Positions 8,005 through 16,247 of a stretch of DNA of 64,000 nucleotides are shown here, one piece after another. Position numbers and translations under genes: made by a program. Within the stretch, counting starts at the first letter, position 1. Each line of letters starts with the position of its first letter. This DNA comes from Streptomyces sp. YS415 (lineage in GTDB: Bacteria > Actinomycetota > Actinomycetes > Streptomycetales > Streptomycetaceae). The notes below the pieces were generated by a model. That model had not been told where the DNA came from. It made no database searches and was given only the letters and a program-made list of their open reading frames with translations. Location of the stretch: contig NZ_JAMJFL010000017.1 of the NCBI RefSeq assembly GCF_023544665.1, positions 80,835 to 144,834 on the forward strand, in the 5' to 3' direction.

Positions 8005-8664
8005 CTACTCAAGTGTCGACCGGCGACCGGTGAGCCGCCTGGCGTTTTCCAGGTGCTCGGTCAGCTGCTTCTGGATGCGCACGGTCGCCTCGTCCAGCGC
8101 CGTGCGGGTGCGCCGTCCGCTGCCGTCGCCCGCCTCGAAGGGGTCGCCGAAGACGACGTCGACGCGGGAGCGCAGCGCGGGCAGCGCCTTTATCAACCGT
8201 CCGGGCCGCTCGGTGCTTCCCAGTACGGCGACCGGGACGATCGGCGCGCCGCTGCGCACCGCGAAGTACGCGAGCCCGGCCCGCAGAGCGGCGAAGTCGC
8301 CCTCGCCGCGGGTGCCCTCGGGGAAGATCCCGAGCACGCCGCCGGACGCCAGCACGGCCAGCGCCTGGGTGATGGCCGTACGGTCGGCGGTCGAGCGGTC
8401 CACCTTCAGCTGGCCGACGGCCCGCATGAAGGGATCGAGCGGGCCGACGAACGCTTCCTTCTTGACCAGGAAGTGCGACGGCCGGGGCGCCACGCCGATG
8501 ACCATCGGGCCGTCGATGACGTGCGAATGGTTGACGGCGAGGATCACCGGGCCGGTCGCGGGGACCTTCCAGGCACCCAGGACCCGCGGCTTCCACAGCC
8601 CGTACATCAGGCCTACGCCGATGCGCCGCCCGACCTCCGCACCCCGCTCCGACGGTGGAGTCAC
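8005..8664 (-). CDS. 1-acylglycerol-3-phosphate O-acyltransferase family (PlsC)
   Basis: The 219-residue protein carries the HX4D acyltransferase motif (NHSHVIDGP) and the substrate-binding FPEGTRGEGDF motif of the PlsC family. Members transfer acyl chains to lysophosphatidate or related acceptors at the inner membrane face. The GTG at 8664 overlaps the cmk stop as GTGA, so translation is coupled; longer ORF forms run into cmk and are unlikely. The linkage cmk-plsC-der is common in actinobacteria. The exact acceptor is not fixed by the sequence. Confidence 0.9.
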   Translation of the reverse strand: MTPPSERGAEVGRRIGVGLMYGLWKPRVLGAWKVPATGPVILAVNHSHVIDGPMVIGVAPRPSHFLVKKEAFVGPLDPFMRAVGQLKVDRSTADRTAITQALAVLASGGVLGIFPEGTRGEGDFAALRAGLAYFAVRSGAPIVPVAVLGSTERPGRLIKALPALRSRVDVVFGDPFEAGDGSGRRTRTALDEATVRIQKQLTEHLENARRLTGRRSTLE

Positions 8665-9347
8665 TTCCCGGCCCGCTTCTCCTCGACGAGGGTCACCACG
8701 CATTCGATGACCTGCGCGAGAGTGAGTTCGGTGGTGTCCACCTCGACCGCGTCGCCGGCCTTGGCCAGCGGCGAGGTCTTGCGGCTGGAGTCGGCCGCGT
8801 CCCGCTTGATCAGGGCCTCGCGGGTGGCGTGCACGTCGGCGCCCTTGAGCTCACCGCTGCGGCGGGCGGCGCGCGCCTCCGGGGAGGCGGTGAGGAAGAT
8901 CTTCAGATCGGCGTCGGGCAGCACGGTCGTACCGATGTCCCGGCCCTCGACGACGATGCCGCCCTCCGCGGACGCCGCGATCGAGCGCTGCAGCTCGGTG
9001 ATCCGCGCCCGCACCTCGGGCACCGCGCTGACCGCGCTGACCTGGGAGGTGACCTCCTGGGTGCGGATCGGGGCGGCGACGTCGATGCCGTCGACGGTGA
9101 TCGTCGGCTTCTCCGGGTCGGTGCCGGAGACGATGTCGGGCTTCCCGGCGACGGCGGCGACGGCGTCCGGGTCGTCGATGTCGATGCCGTTGTTCACCAT
9201 CCACCAGGTGATCGCCCGGTACTGGGCGCCGGTGTCGAGGTAGCTCAGGCCGAGCTTGGCGGCGACGGCCTTCGAGGTGCTCGACTTACCCGTGCCGGAG
9301 GGGCCGTCGATGGCGACAATCACGGGCTGGGCGGCGCCGTTTTCCAC
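8661..9347 (-). CDS. cmk: Cytidylate kinase
   Basis: The 228-residue kinase shows the P-loop GPSGTGKSS, the CMP-binding region (LDTGAQYRAITW) and EGRDIGTTVLPDADLKIF, all characteristic of bacterial Cmk. It phosphorylates CMP and dCMP to diphosphates in pyrimidine salvage and nucleotide recycling. The start is a GTG at 9347 with AAGGTG 7 bases upstream. It overlaps plsC downstream by 4 bases. It is separated from tyrA by about 100 bases that hold no gene. Confidence 0.96.
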   Translation of the reverse strand: MENGAAQPVIVAIDGPSGTGKSSTSKAVAAKLGLSYLDTGAQYRAITWWMVNNGIDIDDPDAVAAVAGKPDIVSGTDPEKPTITVDGIDVAAPIRTQEVTSQVSAVSAVPEVRARITELQRSIAASAEGGIVVEGRDIGTTVLPDADLKIFLTASPEARAARRSGELKGADVHATREALIKRDAADSSRKTSPLAKAGDAVEVDTTELTLAQVIECVVTLVEEKRAGK

Positions 9348-9447
9348 GGGAGGACACCTTCCTGGTGCGGTGCGGAGGGGTGTAGGGGCGCGAGGGTGCC
9401 CCGCACAAGGTTACTGGGTGCGGGTCACTCGTCCGGACCCGCGCGCC

Positions 9448-10533
9448 TCACTGGCGGATCGCCCAGCCCCGCTCCCGCAGCGCCGCCGTCAGCACCGGCA
9501 CCGCGTTCGGCTCCACCAGCAGCTGGACCAGACCGGCCTGCTGACCCGTCGCGTGCTCGATGCGGACGTCCTCGATGTTGACCCCGGCCCGGCCCGCGTC
9601 GGCGAAGATCCGGGCCAGCTGACCGGGCTGGTCGTCGATCAGGACCGCCACGACGTCGTACACCCGCGGCGCGGAACCGTGCTTGCCCGGCACCCGGACC
9701 TGCCCGGCGTTGCCCCGGCGCAGGACGTCCTCGATACCGGCCGTGCCCTCGCGGCGCTTGGCCTCGTCGGAGGACTGGAGCGCCCGCAGCGCCTGCACCG
9801 TCTCGTCGAGGTCGGCGGAGACGTCCGCGAGGAGGTCGGCGACCGGCCCCGGGTTAGCGGAGAGGATGTCGATCCACATCCGGGGATCGGAGGCCGCGAT
9901 CCGCGTCACGTCCCGGATGCCCTGGCCGCACAGCCGTACGGCGGCCTCCTCGGCGTTCTCCAGCCGCGCGGCGACCATGCTGGACACCAGGTGCGGCATG
10001 TGGGAGACGAGCGCCACGGCCCGGTCGTGGGCGTCGGCGTCCATGACGACCGGCACGGCCCGGCAGTGCGAGACCAGCTCCAGGGCGAGGTTCAGGACCT
10101 CGGTGTCGGTGTCCCGGGTCGGGGTGAGCACCCAGGGGCGGCCCTCGAACAGGTCGCCGGAGGCGGCCAGCGGGCCGGACTTCTCACGGCCCGACATGGG
10201 GTGGGTGCCGATGTACGCCGACAGGTCGAGCCCCAGTGCCTGCAGCTCCCGCCGCGGACCGCCCTTGACGCTCGCCACGTCCAGGTAGCCCCGGGCCACC
10301 CCGCGCCGCATGGCGTCGGCCAGCACCCCGGCCACATGGGCGGGCGGCGCGGCGACGATCGCGAGGTCCACCGGGCCCTGGGGCGCCTCGTCCGTACCGG
10401 CGCCGAGTGCGGCGGCCGTGCGGGCCTGCTCGGGGTCGTGGTCGGCGAGGTGGACGACGACGCCGCGGCTCACCAGGGCGAGCGCGGCGGACGTGCCGAT
10501 GAGGCCGGTGCCGATGACGAGTGCGGTTCTCAC
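9448..10533 (-). CDS. tyrA: Prephenate dehydrogenase
   Basis: The 361-residue enzyme has an N-terminal NAD(P)-binding Rossmann motif (VIGTGLIGTS), the prephenate-site THPMSGRE and a C-terminal ACT domain (from about residue 285, VYDVVAVLIDDQPGQLA). It oxidatively decarboxylates prephenate to 4-hydroxyphenylpyruvate for tyrosine synthesis; the ACT domain suggests feedback control. The GTG at 10533 overlaps the stop of the upstream chorismate mutase gene as GTGA. The longer ORF is only a read-through of the aroH region in another frame. Confidence 0.95.
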   Translation of the reverse strand: MRTALVIGTGLIGTSAALALVSRGVVVHLADHDPEQARTAAALGAGTDEAPQGPVDLAIVAAPPAHVAGVLADAMRRGVARGYLDVASVKGGPRRELQALGLDLSAYIGTHPMSGREKSGPLAASGDLFEGRPWVLTPTRDTDTEVLNLALELVSHCRAVPVVMDADAHDRAVALVSHMPHLVSSMVAARLENAEEAAVRLCGQGIRDVTRIAASDPRMWIDILSANPGPVADLLADVSADLDETVQALRALQSSDEAKRREGTAGIEDVLRRGNAGQVRVPGKHGSAPRVYDVVAVLIDDQPGQLARIFADAGRAGVNIEDVRIEHATGQQAGLVQLLVEPNAVPVLTAALRERGWAIRQ

Positions 10534-10892
10534 TGGGCGATGTCCTTGCGCAGGGCGGCGGCGGCGCCGAGGTAGACGTGGGCGACCTCGGAGCGGGGCA
10601 GGTCGGACTCGACGTGGGCGAGGACGCGGACCACTCGGGGCATGGCACCCGCGATGTCCAGCTCCTGCGCGCAGATCAGCGGCACGTCGACGATGCCGAG
10701 CTTGCGGGCGGCGGCCGCGGGGAAGTCGCTGTGCAGGTCGGGGGTGGCCGTGAACCAGATGCTGATCAGGTCGTCCCTGGTCAGGCCGTTGCGATCGAGG
10801 ACGGCGGTGAGCAGGGCTCCGACCCGCTCGTCCATGTGGCCGGCCTCGTCCACGTCGAGTTGGACGGCGCCCCGGACCGCTCGTACCGCCAC
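10530..10892 (-). CDS. aroH: Chorismate mutase, AroH type
   Basis: The 120-residue protein matches the trimeric AroH class (MAVRAVRGAVQLDVDEAG, SIWFTATPDLHSDFPAAAA, and the ending HVYLGAAAALRKDI). It converts chorismate to prephenate, the substrate of the next gene, tyrA, with which it overlaps by 4 bases. The GTG at 10892 has a GGGAG about 7 bases upstream. The length equals that of the family. Confidence 0.94.
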   Translation of the reverse strand: MAVRAVRGAVQLDVDEAGHMDERVGALLTAVLDRNGLTRDDLISIWFTATPDLHSDFPAAAARKLGIVDVPLICAQELDIAGAMPRVVRVLAHVESDLPRSEVAHVYLGAAAALRKDIAQ

Positions 10893-11124
10893 GGCTTGGC
10901 TCCCTTGCTGCTGTTCGGATCGGCTTTGTGCGCATCCAGCCTAGTCAGCGCCGACCGGGCCGGTGCGCGACGCCCGCCCGCTGAGATGAGTGCGGGGCCC
11001 GCCGGGATTGCGCGCTTCTGTAGCGTTTCCTCCCGGGTTGCTTCGTCTTCGGTGTTTTCAGTGCCAAGATGCTGGTCCGACCGGCCTCCGCCCCTTGGTT
11101 CCGCCCCACACTCGGAGTGACGAC

Positions 11125-11556
11125 ATGACCATCCGTCCGAACCGGCGCACCGTCCTTCTCGCCACCGGCGCGGCGGCACTCGTCGTGGGCTGCGGCGACT
11201 CGGGCGACGACGACAGCGGCTCCACCACCGCCGAGACCTCCGAGACGTCGGGCGCGCCCGAGGCCGGCGGCGAGGAGCTGACGACGACGGACGCCGTCCC
11301 GGTGGGCGGGGGCAAGATCTTCAAGGACGAGGAGGTCGTGGTGGTGCAGCCGGAGGAGGGCGAGTTCAAGGCCTTCTCCGCCATCTGCACCCATCAGCGG
11401 TGCACGGTCGCCAGTGTCTCGGACGGCACGATCAACTGCCCCTGTCACGGCAGCAGGTTCAGCATCACGGACGGCGCGGTGGCCAACCCGCCGGCGACCC
11501 GGCCGCTGCCGGAGAAGAAGCTCACGGTGGAGGGAAATTCCATCCGCCTCGCGTGA
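11125..11556 (+). CDS. Rieske [2Fe-2S] protein with Tat/lipoprotein signal
   Basis: The 143-residue protein begins with a twin-arginine type signal (NRRTVLLATGAAAL) running into a lipobox-like VVGC, then a Ser/Thr/Glu linker. The Rieske domain has both cluster motifs, CTHQRC and CPCHGSRF, giving two Cys and two His ligands. It is likely a membrane-anchored electron-transfer protein on the outer face. The ATG at 11125 has a GGAG at 11114-11117. It stands alone rather than next to cytochrome b, so its partner is unknown. Confidence 0.92.
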   Translation: MTIRPNRRTVLLATGAAALVVGCGDSGDDDSGSTTAETSETSGAPEAGGEELTTTDAVPVGGGKIFKDEEVVVVQPEEGEFKAFSAICTHQRCTVASVSDGTINCPCHGSRFSITDGAVANPPATRPLPEKKLTVEGNSIRLA

Positions 11557-11565
11557 GGCGCCGCG

Positions 11566-11571
11566 TACGCT
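11566..11571 (+). promoter_or_regulatory. -10 element for a likely leaderless transcript
   Basis: TACGCT ends 7 bases before the ATG at 11579 and no Shine-Dalgarno sequence is present. This places the transcription start at or next to the start codon. No convincing -35 box is seen. Confidence 0.45.
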
Positions 11572-11578
11572 CCGGGCC

Positions 11579-12322
11579 ATGCACCCCGAGGCCCTGGTCC
11601 GCGACCACACGATCTACGCCTGCGTGATGGGTTCGCGCGCCTTCGGCCTCGCGACGGACGGCAGCGACACCGACCGGCGGGGCGTCTTCCTCGCCCCCAC
11701 TCCCCTGTTCTGGCGCTTCGACAAGCCGCCGACGCACGTCGAGGGGCCCGGCGAGGAGCAGTTCAGCTGGGAGCTGGAGCGCTTCTGCGAGCTGGCCCTG
11801 CGCGCGAACCCCAACATCCTGGAGTGCCTGCACTCCCCGCTCGTGGAGCATGCCGACGACACCGGCCGCGAGCTGCTGGGCCTGCGCGCGGCGTTCCTGT
11901 CCCGCCAGGCCCACACCACCTTCGCGCGGTATGCCGTCGGCCAGCGCAAGAAGCTGGAGGGGGACGTCCGCAACCACGGCGCCCCGCGCTGGAAGCACGC
12001 GATGCACCTGCTGCGCCTGCTGATGAGCGCCCGCGACCTGCTGCGCACCGGTGACCTGCGGATCGACGTCGGCGACCAGCGCGAACCGCTGCTCGCGGTC
12101 AAGCGCGGCGAGCTCTCCTGGCCGGAGGTGGAGTCGTGGATGACCCGGCTGGCGGAGGAGGCGGAGGCCGCCGCCCGGCGCAGCCCGCTGCCCGCCGAGC
12201 CGGACCGGCGGCGCGTGGAGGACTTCCTCGTACGTGTCCGCCGTGCCTCAGCGCTCCAGCCGGATCCGTACGACGAGGTCGTGCAGGGCGTCGTGGACGG
12301 TCGCCGCCTCGGGCAGGGCTGA
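11579..12322 (+). CDS. Predicted nucleotidyltransferase (COG3541-like)
   Basis: The 247-residue protein has the nucleotidyltransferase hallmark GSRAFGLATDGSDTDRRG (G-S followed by D-x-D type residues) near residue 18. It is followed by a helical region with LECLHSPLVEH and HYA/RYAVGQRKKLEG-like segments, as in the stand-alone YcgL-like nucleotidyltransferases linked to RNA repair or NAD metabolism. It is a distant paralogue of the next gene (12248-13000), which converges with it and overlaps its 3' end by 75 bases. Its own start appears leaderless. The substrate is unknown. Confidence 0.82.
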   Translation: MHPEALVRDHTIYACVMGSRAFGLATDGSDTDRRGVFLAPTPLFWRFDKPPTHVEGPGEEQFSWELERFCELALRANPNILECLHSPLVEHADDTGRELLGLRAAFLSRQAHTTFARYAVGQRKKLEGDVRNHGAPRWKHAMHLLRLLMSARDLLRTGDLRIDVGDQREPLLAVKRGELSWPEVESWMTRLAEEAEAAARRSPLPAEPDRRRVEDFLVRVRRASALQPDPYDEVVQGVVDGRRLGQG

Positions 12323-13000
12323 GCCGGCCTGCGCCTCGTCCAGCAGGGCGTGCAGCCGCTCCACGTCGGCCGCCACGCGCGCGTGCTCCACTTCGGCCGG
12401 CCCGTGTTCCCGCTCCGCCTTGGCCGCGATCAGCTCGGGCAGGTAGCCGGGCGCCTCGCGCACCTCGCCGAGCAGTGTGGGCAGATGGGCCTGCACCTCA
12501 CCGGTGCGCATCAGGTGGATACCGGTGAGCAGGACCCGGAAGGTGTACAGCAGCGGCTTGAGCTCCTCGGTCTTCGAGTGCAGCCGCCACTGGGTGTTCG
12601 CGAAGCCCCGGTAGTGGTGGGCGTGGTGGCGGGTGACGACGCCGGGGGCGAGCGCGACCAGCTCGCGGTGCGCGTCGGTGGTGTGCACGACGAGCGGGGA
12701 GAGCAGCTGTTCCAGGACATAGCCGTTGCGGCGGAGCATCAGCCGGACGAACTTGCGCAGGTCATGGGTGACCAGGTCCATCTCCACACCGTCCCGGTCC
12801 CACATCCTGGACCGGGTCTCGTGGGGCTCGCGCAGCCCGAGCAGTTCGGCGGCGGACAGCAGGTGCACCCCGCGCAGGTCCACGTCCGAGTCGCGGGACG
12901 GGAAGCCGTACAGATGGGCGCCGGAGACGGTCGCGAAGAGCACCGGGTCGGGCTGCTCGGCGACGACGGGCGCGAGGTCGATGTCCAGGGCGTCGATCAT
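12248..13000 (-). CDS. Predicted nucleotidyltransferase, paralogue of the convergent gene
   Basis: The 250-residue protein carries SGAHLYGFPSRDSDVDLRG, the same G-S...D-x-D core as its neighbour, and a matching YVLEQLLSPLVVHT and HHYRGFANTQW. It forms the last gene of a leftward set: Nudix regulator, ADP-ribosylglycohydrolase, then this gene 3 bases later. The association suggests a role in nucleotide or ADP-ribose related RNA/protein modification; this is inference. Its last 75 bases overlap the oppositely oriented paralogue. Confidence 0.84.
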   Translation of the reverse strand: MIDALDIDLAPVVAEQPDPVLFATVSGAHLYGFPSRDSDVDLRGVHLLSAAELLGLREPHETRSRMWDRDGVEMDLVTHDLRKFVRLMLRRNGYVLEQLLSPLVVHTTDAHRELVALAPGVVTRHHAHHYRGFANTQWRLHSKTEELKPLLYTFRVLLTGIHLMRTGEVQAHLPTLLGEVREAPGYLPELIAAKAEREHGPAEVEHARVAADVERLHALLDEAQAGSALPEAATVHDALHDLVVRIRLER

Positions 13001-13003
13001 CCG

Positions 13004-14008
13004 CTAAGCGTCCCAGAGGGCGCCGAGAGCGAGCAGTTCGCCCCGGTACTCGATCCGGTCCGCCCACGCGCGGGGCCACGCTTCGGCCCCGAGGTACGCC
13101 CCCGCGAAGGCGCCCGTCAGGCAGGCGATGGAGTCCGAGTCGCCGGAGGAACAGGCGGCGCGCCGCAGGGCCGTCACCGGTTCGTCGACGAACAGCAGGA
13201 AGCACAGCAGCCCGGTCGCCAGCGCCTCCTCGGCCACCCATCCGGCGCCGGTGGCCAGGCAGGGGTCGGTCTCGGCCGACCCCGCGCGCACGGCCCCCTG
13301 CAGCCGCTCCAGGATCTCCAGGCACTCGTCCCACCCGCGCGCGATGAAGTGCTCGGGTGTCGGGTCCTGGCTGCGGGTCCACAGGTCGCCGAGCCAGGTG
13401 TGGTGGTAGCGGGAGCGGTTCTCGTAGGCGTACGACCGCAGCAGGCCGACCAGTCCGGTCGGCTCGGCGCCCTGCGCGAGCAGCCGTACGGCGTGCGCGG
13501 TGAGGTCGGAGGCGGCGAGCGCCGTGGGGTGGCCGTGGGTGAGCGCGGACTGCAACTGGGCGGCGCCCGCGCGCTGTTCGTCGCTCAGCCCGGGGGCGAG
13601 GCCGATCGGCGCGACGCGCATGTTGGCGCCGCAGCCCTTGGAGTCGATCTGGCTGGCGTTCTGCCAGGACCCGACGCTCTCCAGCAGCTCGCAGGCCCTG
13701 AGGCAGGTGGTGCCCGGGGCCCGGTTGTTCTCCGGGGAGCGGTTCCAGGCCACGAACTCCTGCCGTACCGGCTCGGCCATCGACAGCGGCCCGAGCACCC
13801 CCCGTTCCATCGCCGCCCGCAGCCCCCTCCCCAGCGCCAGCGTCATCTGGGTGTCGTCGCTGACGAACGCCCGCTCCGGCAGCTCCATCTCCCGCCACGG
13901 CCCGCACTTGGCGAGGATCGACGGCACGTCGTTGAACTCGGTCGGGAAGCCCAGCGCGTCCCCGAGGGCGAGGCCCAGCAGAGATCCAGTGGCGGCACGC
14001 TTCGTCAT
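13004..14008 (-). CDS. ADP-ribosylglycohydrolase family protein
   Basis: The 334-residue enzyme begins MTKRAATGSLLGLALGDALG, the N-terminal signature of the ADP-ribosylglycohydrolase (DraG/ARH) fold. It contains the metal-binding VSDDTQM and the C-terminal SGDSDSIACLTGAFAGA motif. Members remove ADP-ribose from proteins or free acceptors, using Mg ions. The ATG overlaps the stop of the Nudix gene (ATGA) and has AGGA about 8 bases upstream. ADP-ribose released here could be processed or sensed by the Nudix neighbour. Confidence 0.92.
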   Translation of the reverse strand: MTKRAATGSLLGLALGDALGFPTEFNDVPSILAKCGPWREMELPERAFVSDDTQMTLALGRGLRAAMERGVLGPLSMAEPVRQEFVAWNRSPENNRAPGTTCLRACELLESVGSWQNASQIDSKGCGANMRVAPIGLAPGLSDEQRAGAAQLQSALTHGHPTALAASDLTAHAVRLLAQGAEPTGLVGLLRSYAYENRSRYHHTWLGDLWTRSQDPTPEHFIARGWDECLEILERLQGAVRAGSAETDPCLATGAGWVAEEALATGLLCFLLFVDEPVTALRRAACSSGDSDSIACLTGAFAGAYLGAEAWPRAWADRIEYRGELLALGALWDA

Positions 14009-14721
14009 GCGGAGTGTCCTTCCGGGGTGGGCCGGAGCAGCGGTGGGTGGAGGGCGGTGGCAGCACCCGGGCGGTACAGCGCGGCCGGCTTGCCACGGCC
14101 GCCGGTGAGGCGGGAGGCACCGGGGACGGGCTCGACGAAACCCGGCGTGGCGAGCACCTTGCGCCGGAAGTTCGGCCGGTCCAGGCCCGTGCCCCACACG
14201 GCCTCGTAGACCTGCTGGAGCTCGCCGAGGGTGAACTCGGGCGGGCAGAAGGCGGTGGCCAGGCAGGTGTACTCCAGCTTGGCGCCGACGCGTTCACGGG
14301 CGTCGGCCAGGATCCGGTCGTGGTCGAAGGCGAGCGCCCCGGCCTCGTCGTACGGCGTCCAGCGGGCCCGGGCCGCGTCGCTGCCGCCGTGCACCTCGGG
14401 CGCGTCGGGCAGCAGGGCTGCGAAGGCGACCGAGACGACCCGCATCCGGGGGTCGCGGTCCGGCTCGCTGTAGGTCCGCAGCTGTTCCAGGTGCAGCCCG
14501 GACACGTCGGACAGGCCGGTCTCCTCGGCGAGTTCGCGGCGGGCCGCCGTCTCCGCGGACTCGTCCGGCTGCAGGAAGCCGCCGGGCAGCGCCCAGCTCC
14601 CGGCGTACGGCTCCTGGCCGCGCTCGACGAGCAACACATGCAGGGCGCCGGCCCGGAGCGTGAGGACGGCCAGGTCGACGGTGACGGCGAAAGGTTCGTA
14701 GGCGTGCTTGTCGTACTCCAC
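14005..14721 (-). CDS. Nudix protein of NrtR type (likely regulator)
   Basis: The 238-residue protein has an N-terminal Nudix fold: the box reads GGFLQPDESAETAARRELAEETGL, split here as GGFLQPDESAETAARREL followed by AEETGL. A C-terminal winged-helix-like part contains QVYEAVWG and DRPNFRRKVL. This layout matches NrtR, which senses ADP-ribose and represses NAD genes; some NrtR proteins have lost hydrolysis, but this Nudix box looks intact. The start is the GTG at 14721 with AAGGAGG 6 bases upstream. The gene begins inside a 51-base palindrome that holds its own ribosome binding site, which supports autoregulation. Confidence 0.85.
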   Translation of the reverse strand: MEYDKHAYEPFAVTVDLAVLTLRAGALHVLLVERGQEPYAGSWALPGGFLQPDESAETAARRELAEETGLSDVSGLHLEQLRTYSEPDRDPRMRVVSVAFAALLPDAPEVHGGSDAARARWTPYDEAGALAFDHDRILADARERVGAKLEYTCLATAFCPPEFTLGELQQVYEAVWGTGLDRPNFRRKVLATPGFVEPVPGASRLTGGRGKPAALYRPGAATALHPPLLRPTPEGHSA

Positions 14722-14768
14722 GTCCGCCTCCTTTATAGTCAGTACGACTATAAAGGAGGCGGACGTGG
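14718..14768. promoter_or_regulatory. Large palindrome with probable NrtR operator
   Basis: Two perfect 23-base arms (14718-14740 and 14746-14768) flank a 5-base spacer AGTAC. The central TTTATAGTC...GACTATAAA resembles the AT-rich NrtR operators described in other bacteria. The arms also contain AAGGAGG and the nrtR start codon, so a bound repressor or a folded leader would block both transcription and translation. Confidence 0.72.
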
Positions 14769-14781
14769 GATGACAACCCCC

Positions 14782-16197
14782 TTACGCGGACCGGCGCGAG
14801 GGCGCGAACACCGACACCGCCGCCCCCGCCGCGGCGACGCCCGCCGACACCCACAGCGCGGGCGCGGCCCCGTCCAGGAAGTCGGCCGGGGAGGCATAGC
14901 CGCCGTAGGCCGTGAACACCGCCGCGGCGGCCGCCACGCCGAAGACGCCGCCGAGTTCACGCAGCGCGTTGTTGACGCCGGCCGCGACGCCCGCCTCGGT
15001 CAGCGGCACCGAGGAGGTCACGGCGTTGGCGACGCTCGGGAACACCAGGGAGATGCCGATGCCGGCGATGACCAGCGGGACGACGAGGCTGCCGTAGCCC
15101 ACGCCCGGTTCCACCTGCCAGGCCAGCAGGCCGAGGCCGAGGCCCTGGAGGGCGAGGCCGCCGAGCATGAACGGCCGGGTGCCGTACCGGTCCGCCAGCG
15201 CGCCCGCCACCGGCGCGACCAGGAGCGGCATGGCGTTCCAGACGAGGATCCGCACCCCCGCCTCCAGCGGCGAGTAGCCGAGCCCGAACTGGAACAGTTG
15301 GGTGATCGTGAAGAGCGAGCCCAGCAGCGAGGCGAAGAGCAGGAAACCCGCCGCGTTGGCGGTGGAGAAGCCGCGCCGGCGGAAGTGCCCGAGCGGGAGC
15401 ATCGGATGCCGGGCGCCCCGGCGCTCCCAGTCCAGGAAGGCCGCCGTGAACACGATCCCGACGGCCAGCGCGGCCAGCACCTCGGCGCTCCCCCAGCCCG
15501 CCTCCGGTGCCCGCACCGGCCCCCAGGCCAGCCCGGTCAGCCCGACGGCCACCAGGACCAGGCCGACGATGTCCAGTTGGGGCCGCGTCCCGTAGCTCTC
15601 CGTCAGCTTCCGGGCGGCCAGCGGCAGCATCACGAGCCCGATCGGCACGTTCAGCCAGAAAATCCACTGCCAGGACAGGCCCTCGGTCACGGCCCCGCCC
15701 AGCACCGGCCCGGCCGCCACCCCGAGACCGGTCACCCCGCCCCACACCCCGATCGCCACGCCCCGCTTCTCCGCCGGGAACGCCTCGCTGATGAGGGTCA
15801 GCGTGAGCGGCAGCAGTACGGCGGCCCCGGCGCCCTGCACCAGGCGGGCCCCGATGAGCTGGTCCGAGCCGGCCGCGAGGGCCGCGGCGGCGGAGGCCAG
15901 GGTGAACACGGCGAGGCCGACGACGTACATGCGCCGCCGTCCGAACCGGTCGCCGAGCGCGGCGCCGGTCAGGGTGAGGCAGGCGAAGGCCAGGTTGTAG
16001 GCGCTGATCGTCCATTCCAGCTCGCTCAGGCTCGCCCCGAAGTCGGCGCGCAAAGCGGGCAGCGCGGTGGCGACGACCACCACGTCGAGGGAGCACAGCA
16101 GCGCGCCGAGGCCGGCGAGGACGACCGTCCACCCACGCGGTGGTGATGCCCGGTCGGGGGTCGAGGTGCTGAGGGGAGCCTTGACGGTCTCGGTCAT
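14782..16197 (-). CDS. MFS drug exporter, DHA2 (14-TM) family
   Basis: The 471-residue protein has about 14 hydrophobic segments and DHA2 motifs (LDVVVVATALPALR in helix 1, GDRFGRRRMYVVG after helix 2, and a GPVLGG-type motif C). It is a proton-driven exporter of drugs or other small hydrophobic compounds. The ATG at 16197 has GGAAGG 7 bases upstream and is preferred over the GTG at 16227. The upstream palindrome (16203-16239) includes that ribosome binding site. No TetR- or MarR-like gene lies next to it. It converges on the nrtR palindrome. Confidence 0.92.
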   Translation of the reverse strand: MTETVKAPLSTSTPDRASPPRGWTVVLAGLGALLCSLDVVVVATALPALRADFGASLSELEWTISAYNLAFACLTLTGAALGDRFGRRRMYVVGLAVFTLASAAAALAAGSDQLIGARLVQGAGAAVLLPLTLTLISEAFPAEKRGVAIGVWGGVTGLGVAAGPVLGGAVTEGLSWQWIFWLNVPIGLVMLPLAARKLTESYGTRPQLDIVGLVLVAVGLTGLAWGPVRAPEAGWGSAEVLAALAVGIVFTAAFLDWERRGARHPMLPLGHFRRRGFSTANAAGFLLFASLLGSLFTITQLFQFGLGYSPLEAGVRILVWNAMPLLVAPVAGALADRYGTRPFMLGGLALQGLGLGLLAWQVEPGVGYGSLVVPLVIAGIGISLVFPSVANAVTSSVPLTEAGVAAGVNNALRELGGVFGVAAAAAVFTAYGGYASPADFLDGAAPALWVSAGVAAAGAAVSVFAPSRRSA

Positions 16198-16202
16198 GTG
16201 CG

Positions 16203-16239
16203 TGCCTTCCGTGAGGTGTGTGGTCACTCACGGAAGGCA
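16203..16239. promoter_or_regulatory. Inverted repeat over the MFS ribosome binding site
   Basis: Perfect 13-base arms (TGCCTTCCGTGAG at 16203-16215 and its complement at 16227-16239) flank an 11-base spacer. The left arm carries the GGAAGG of the MFS gene, so this is a likely operator or leader stem controlling the exporter. Confidence 0.55.
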
Positions 16240-16247
16240 GACCCGCC

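Noticed and set aside
14770..16146. Long plus-strand ORF starting after the mirrored SD and GTG of the palindrome
   Set aside because: It is antisense to the well-defined MFS exporter and has the low-complexity Arg/Gly/His composition of high-GC shadow frames.
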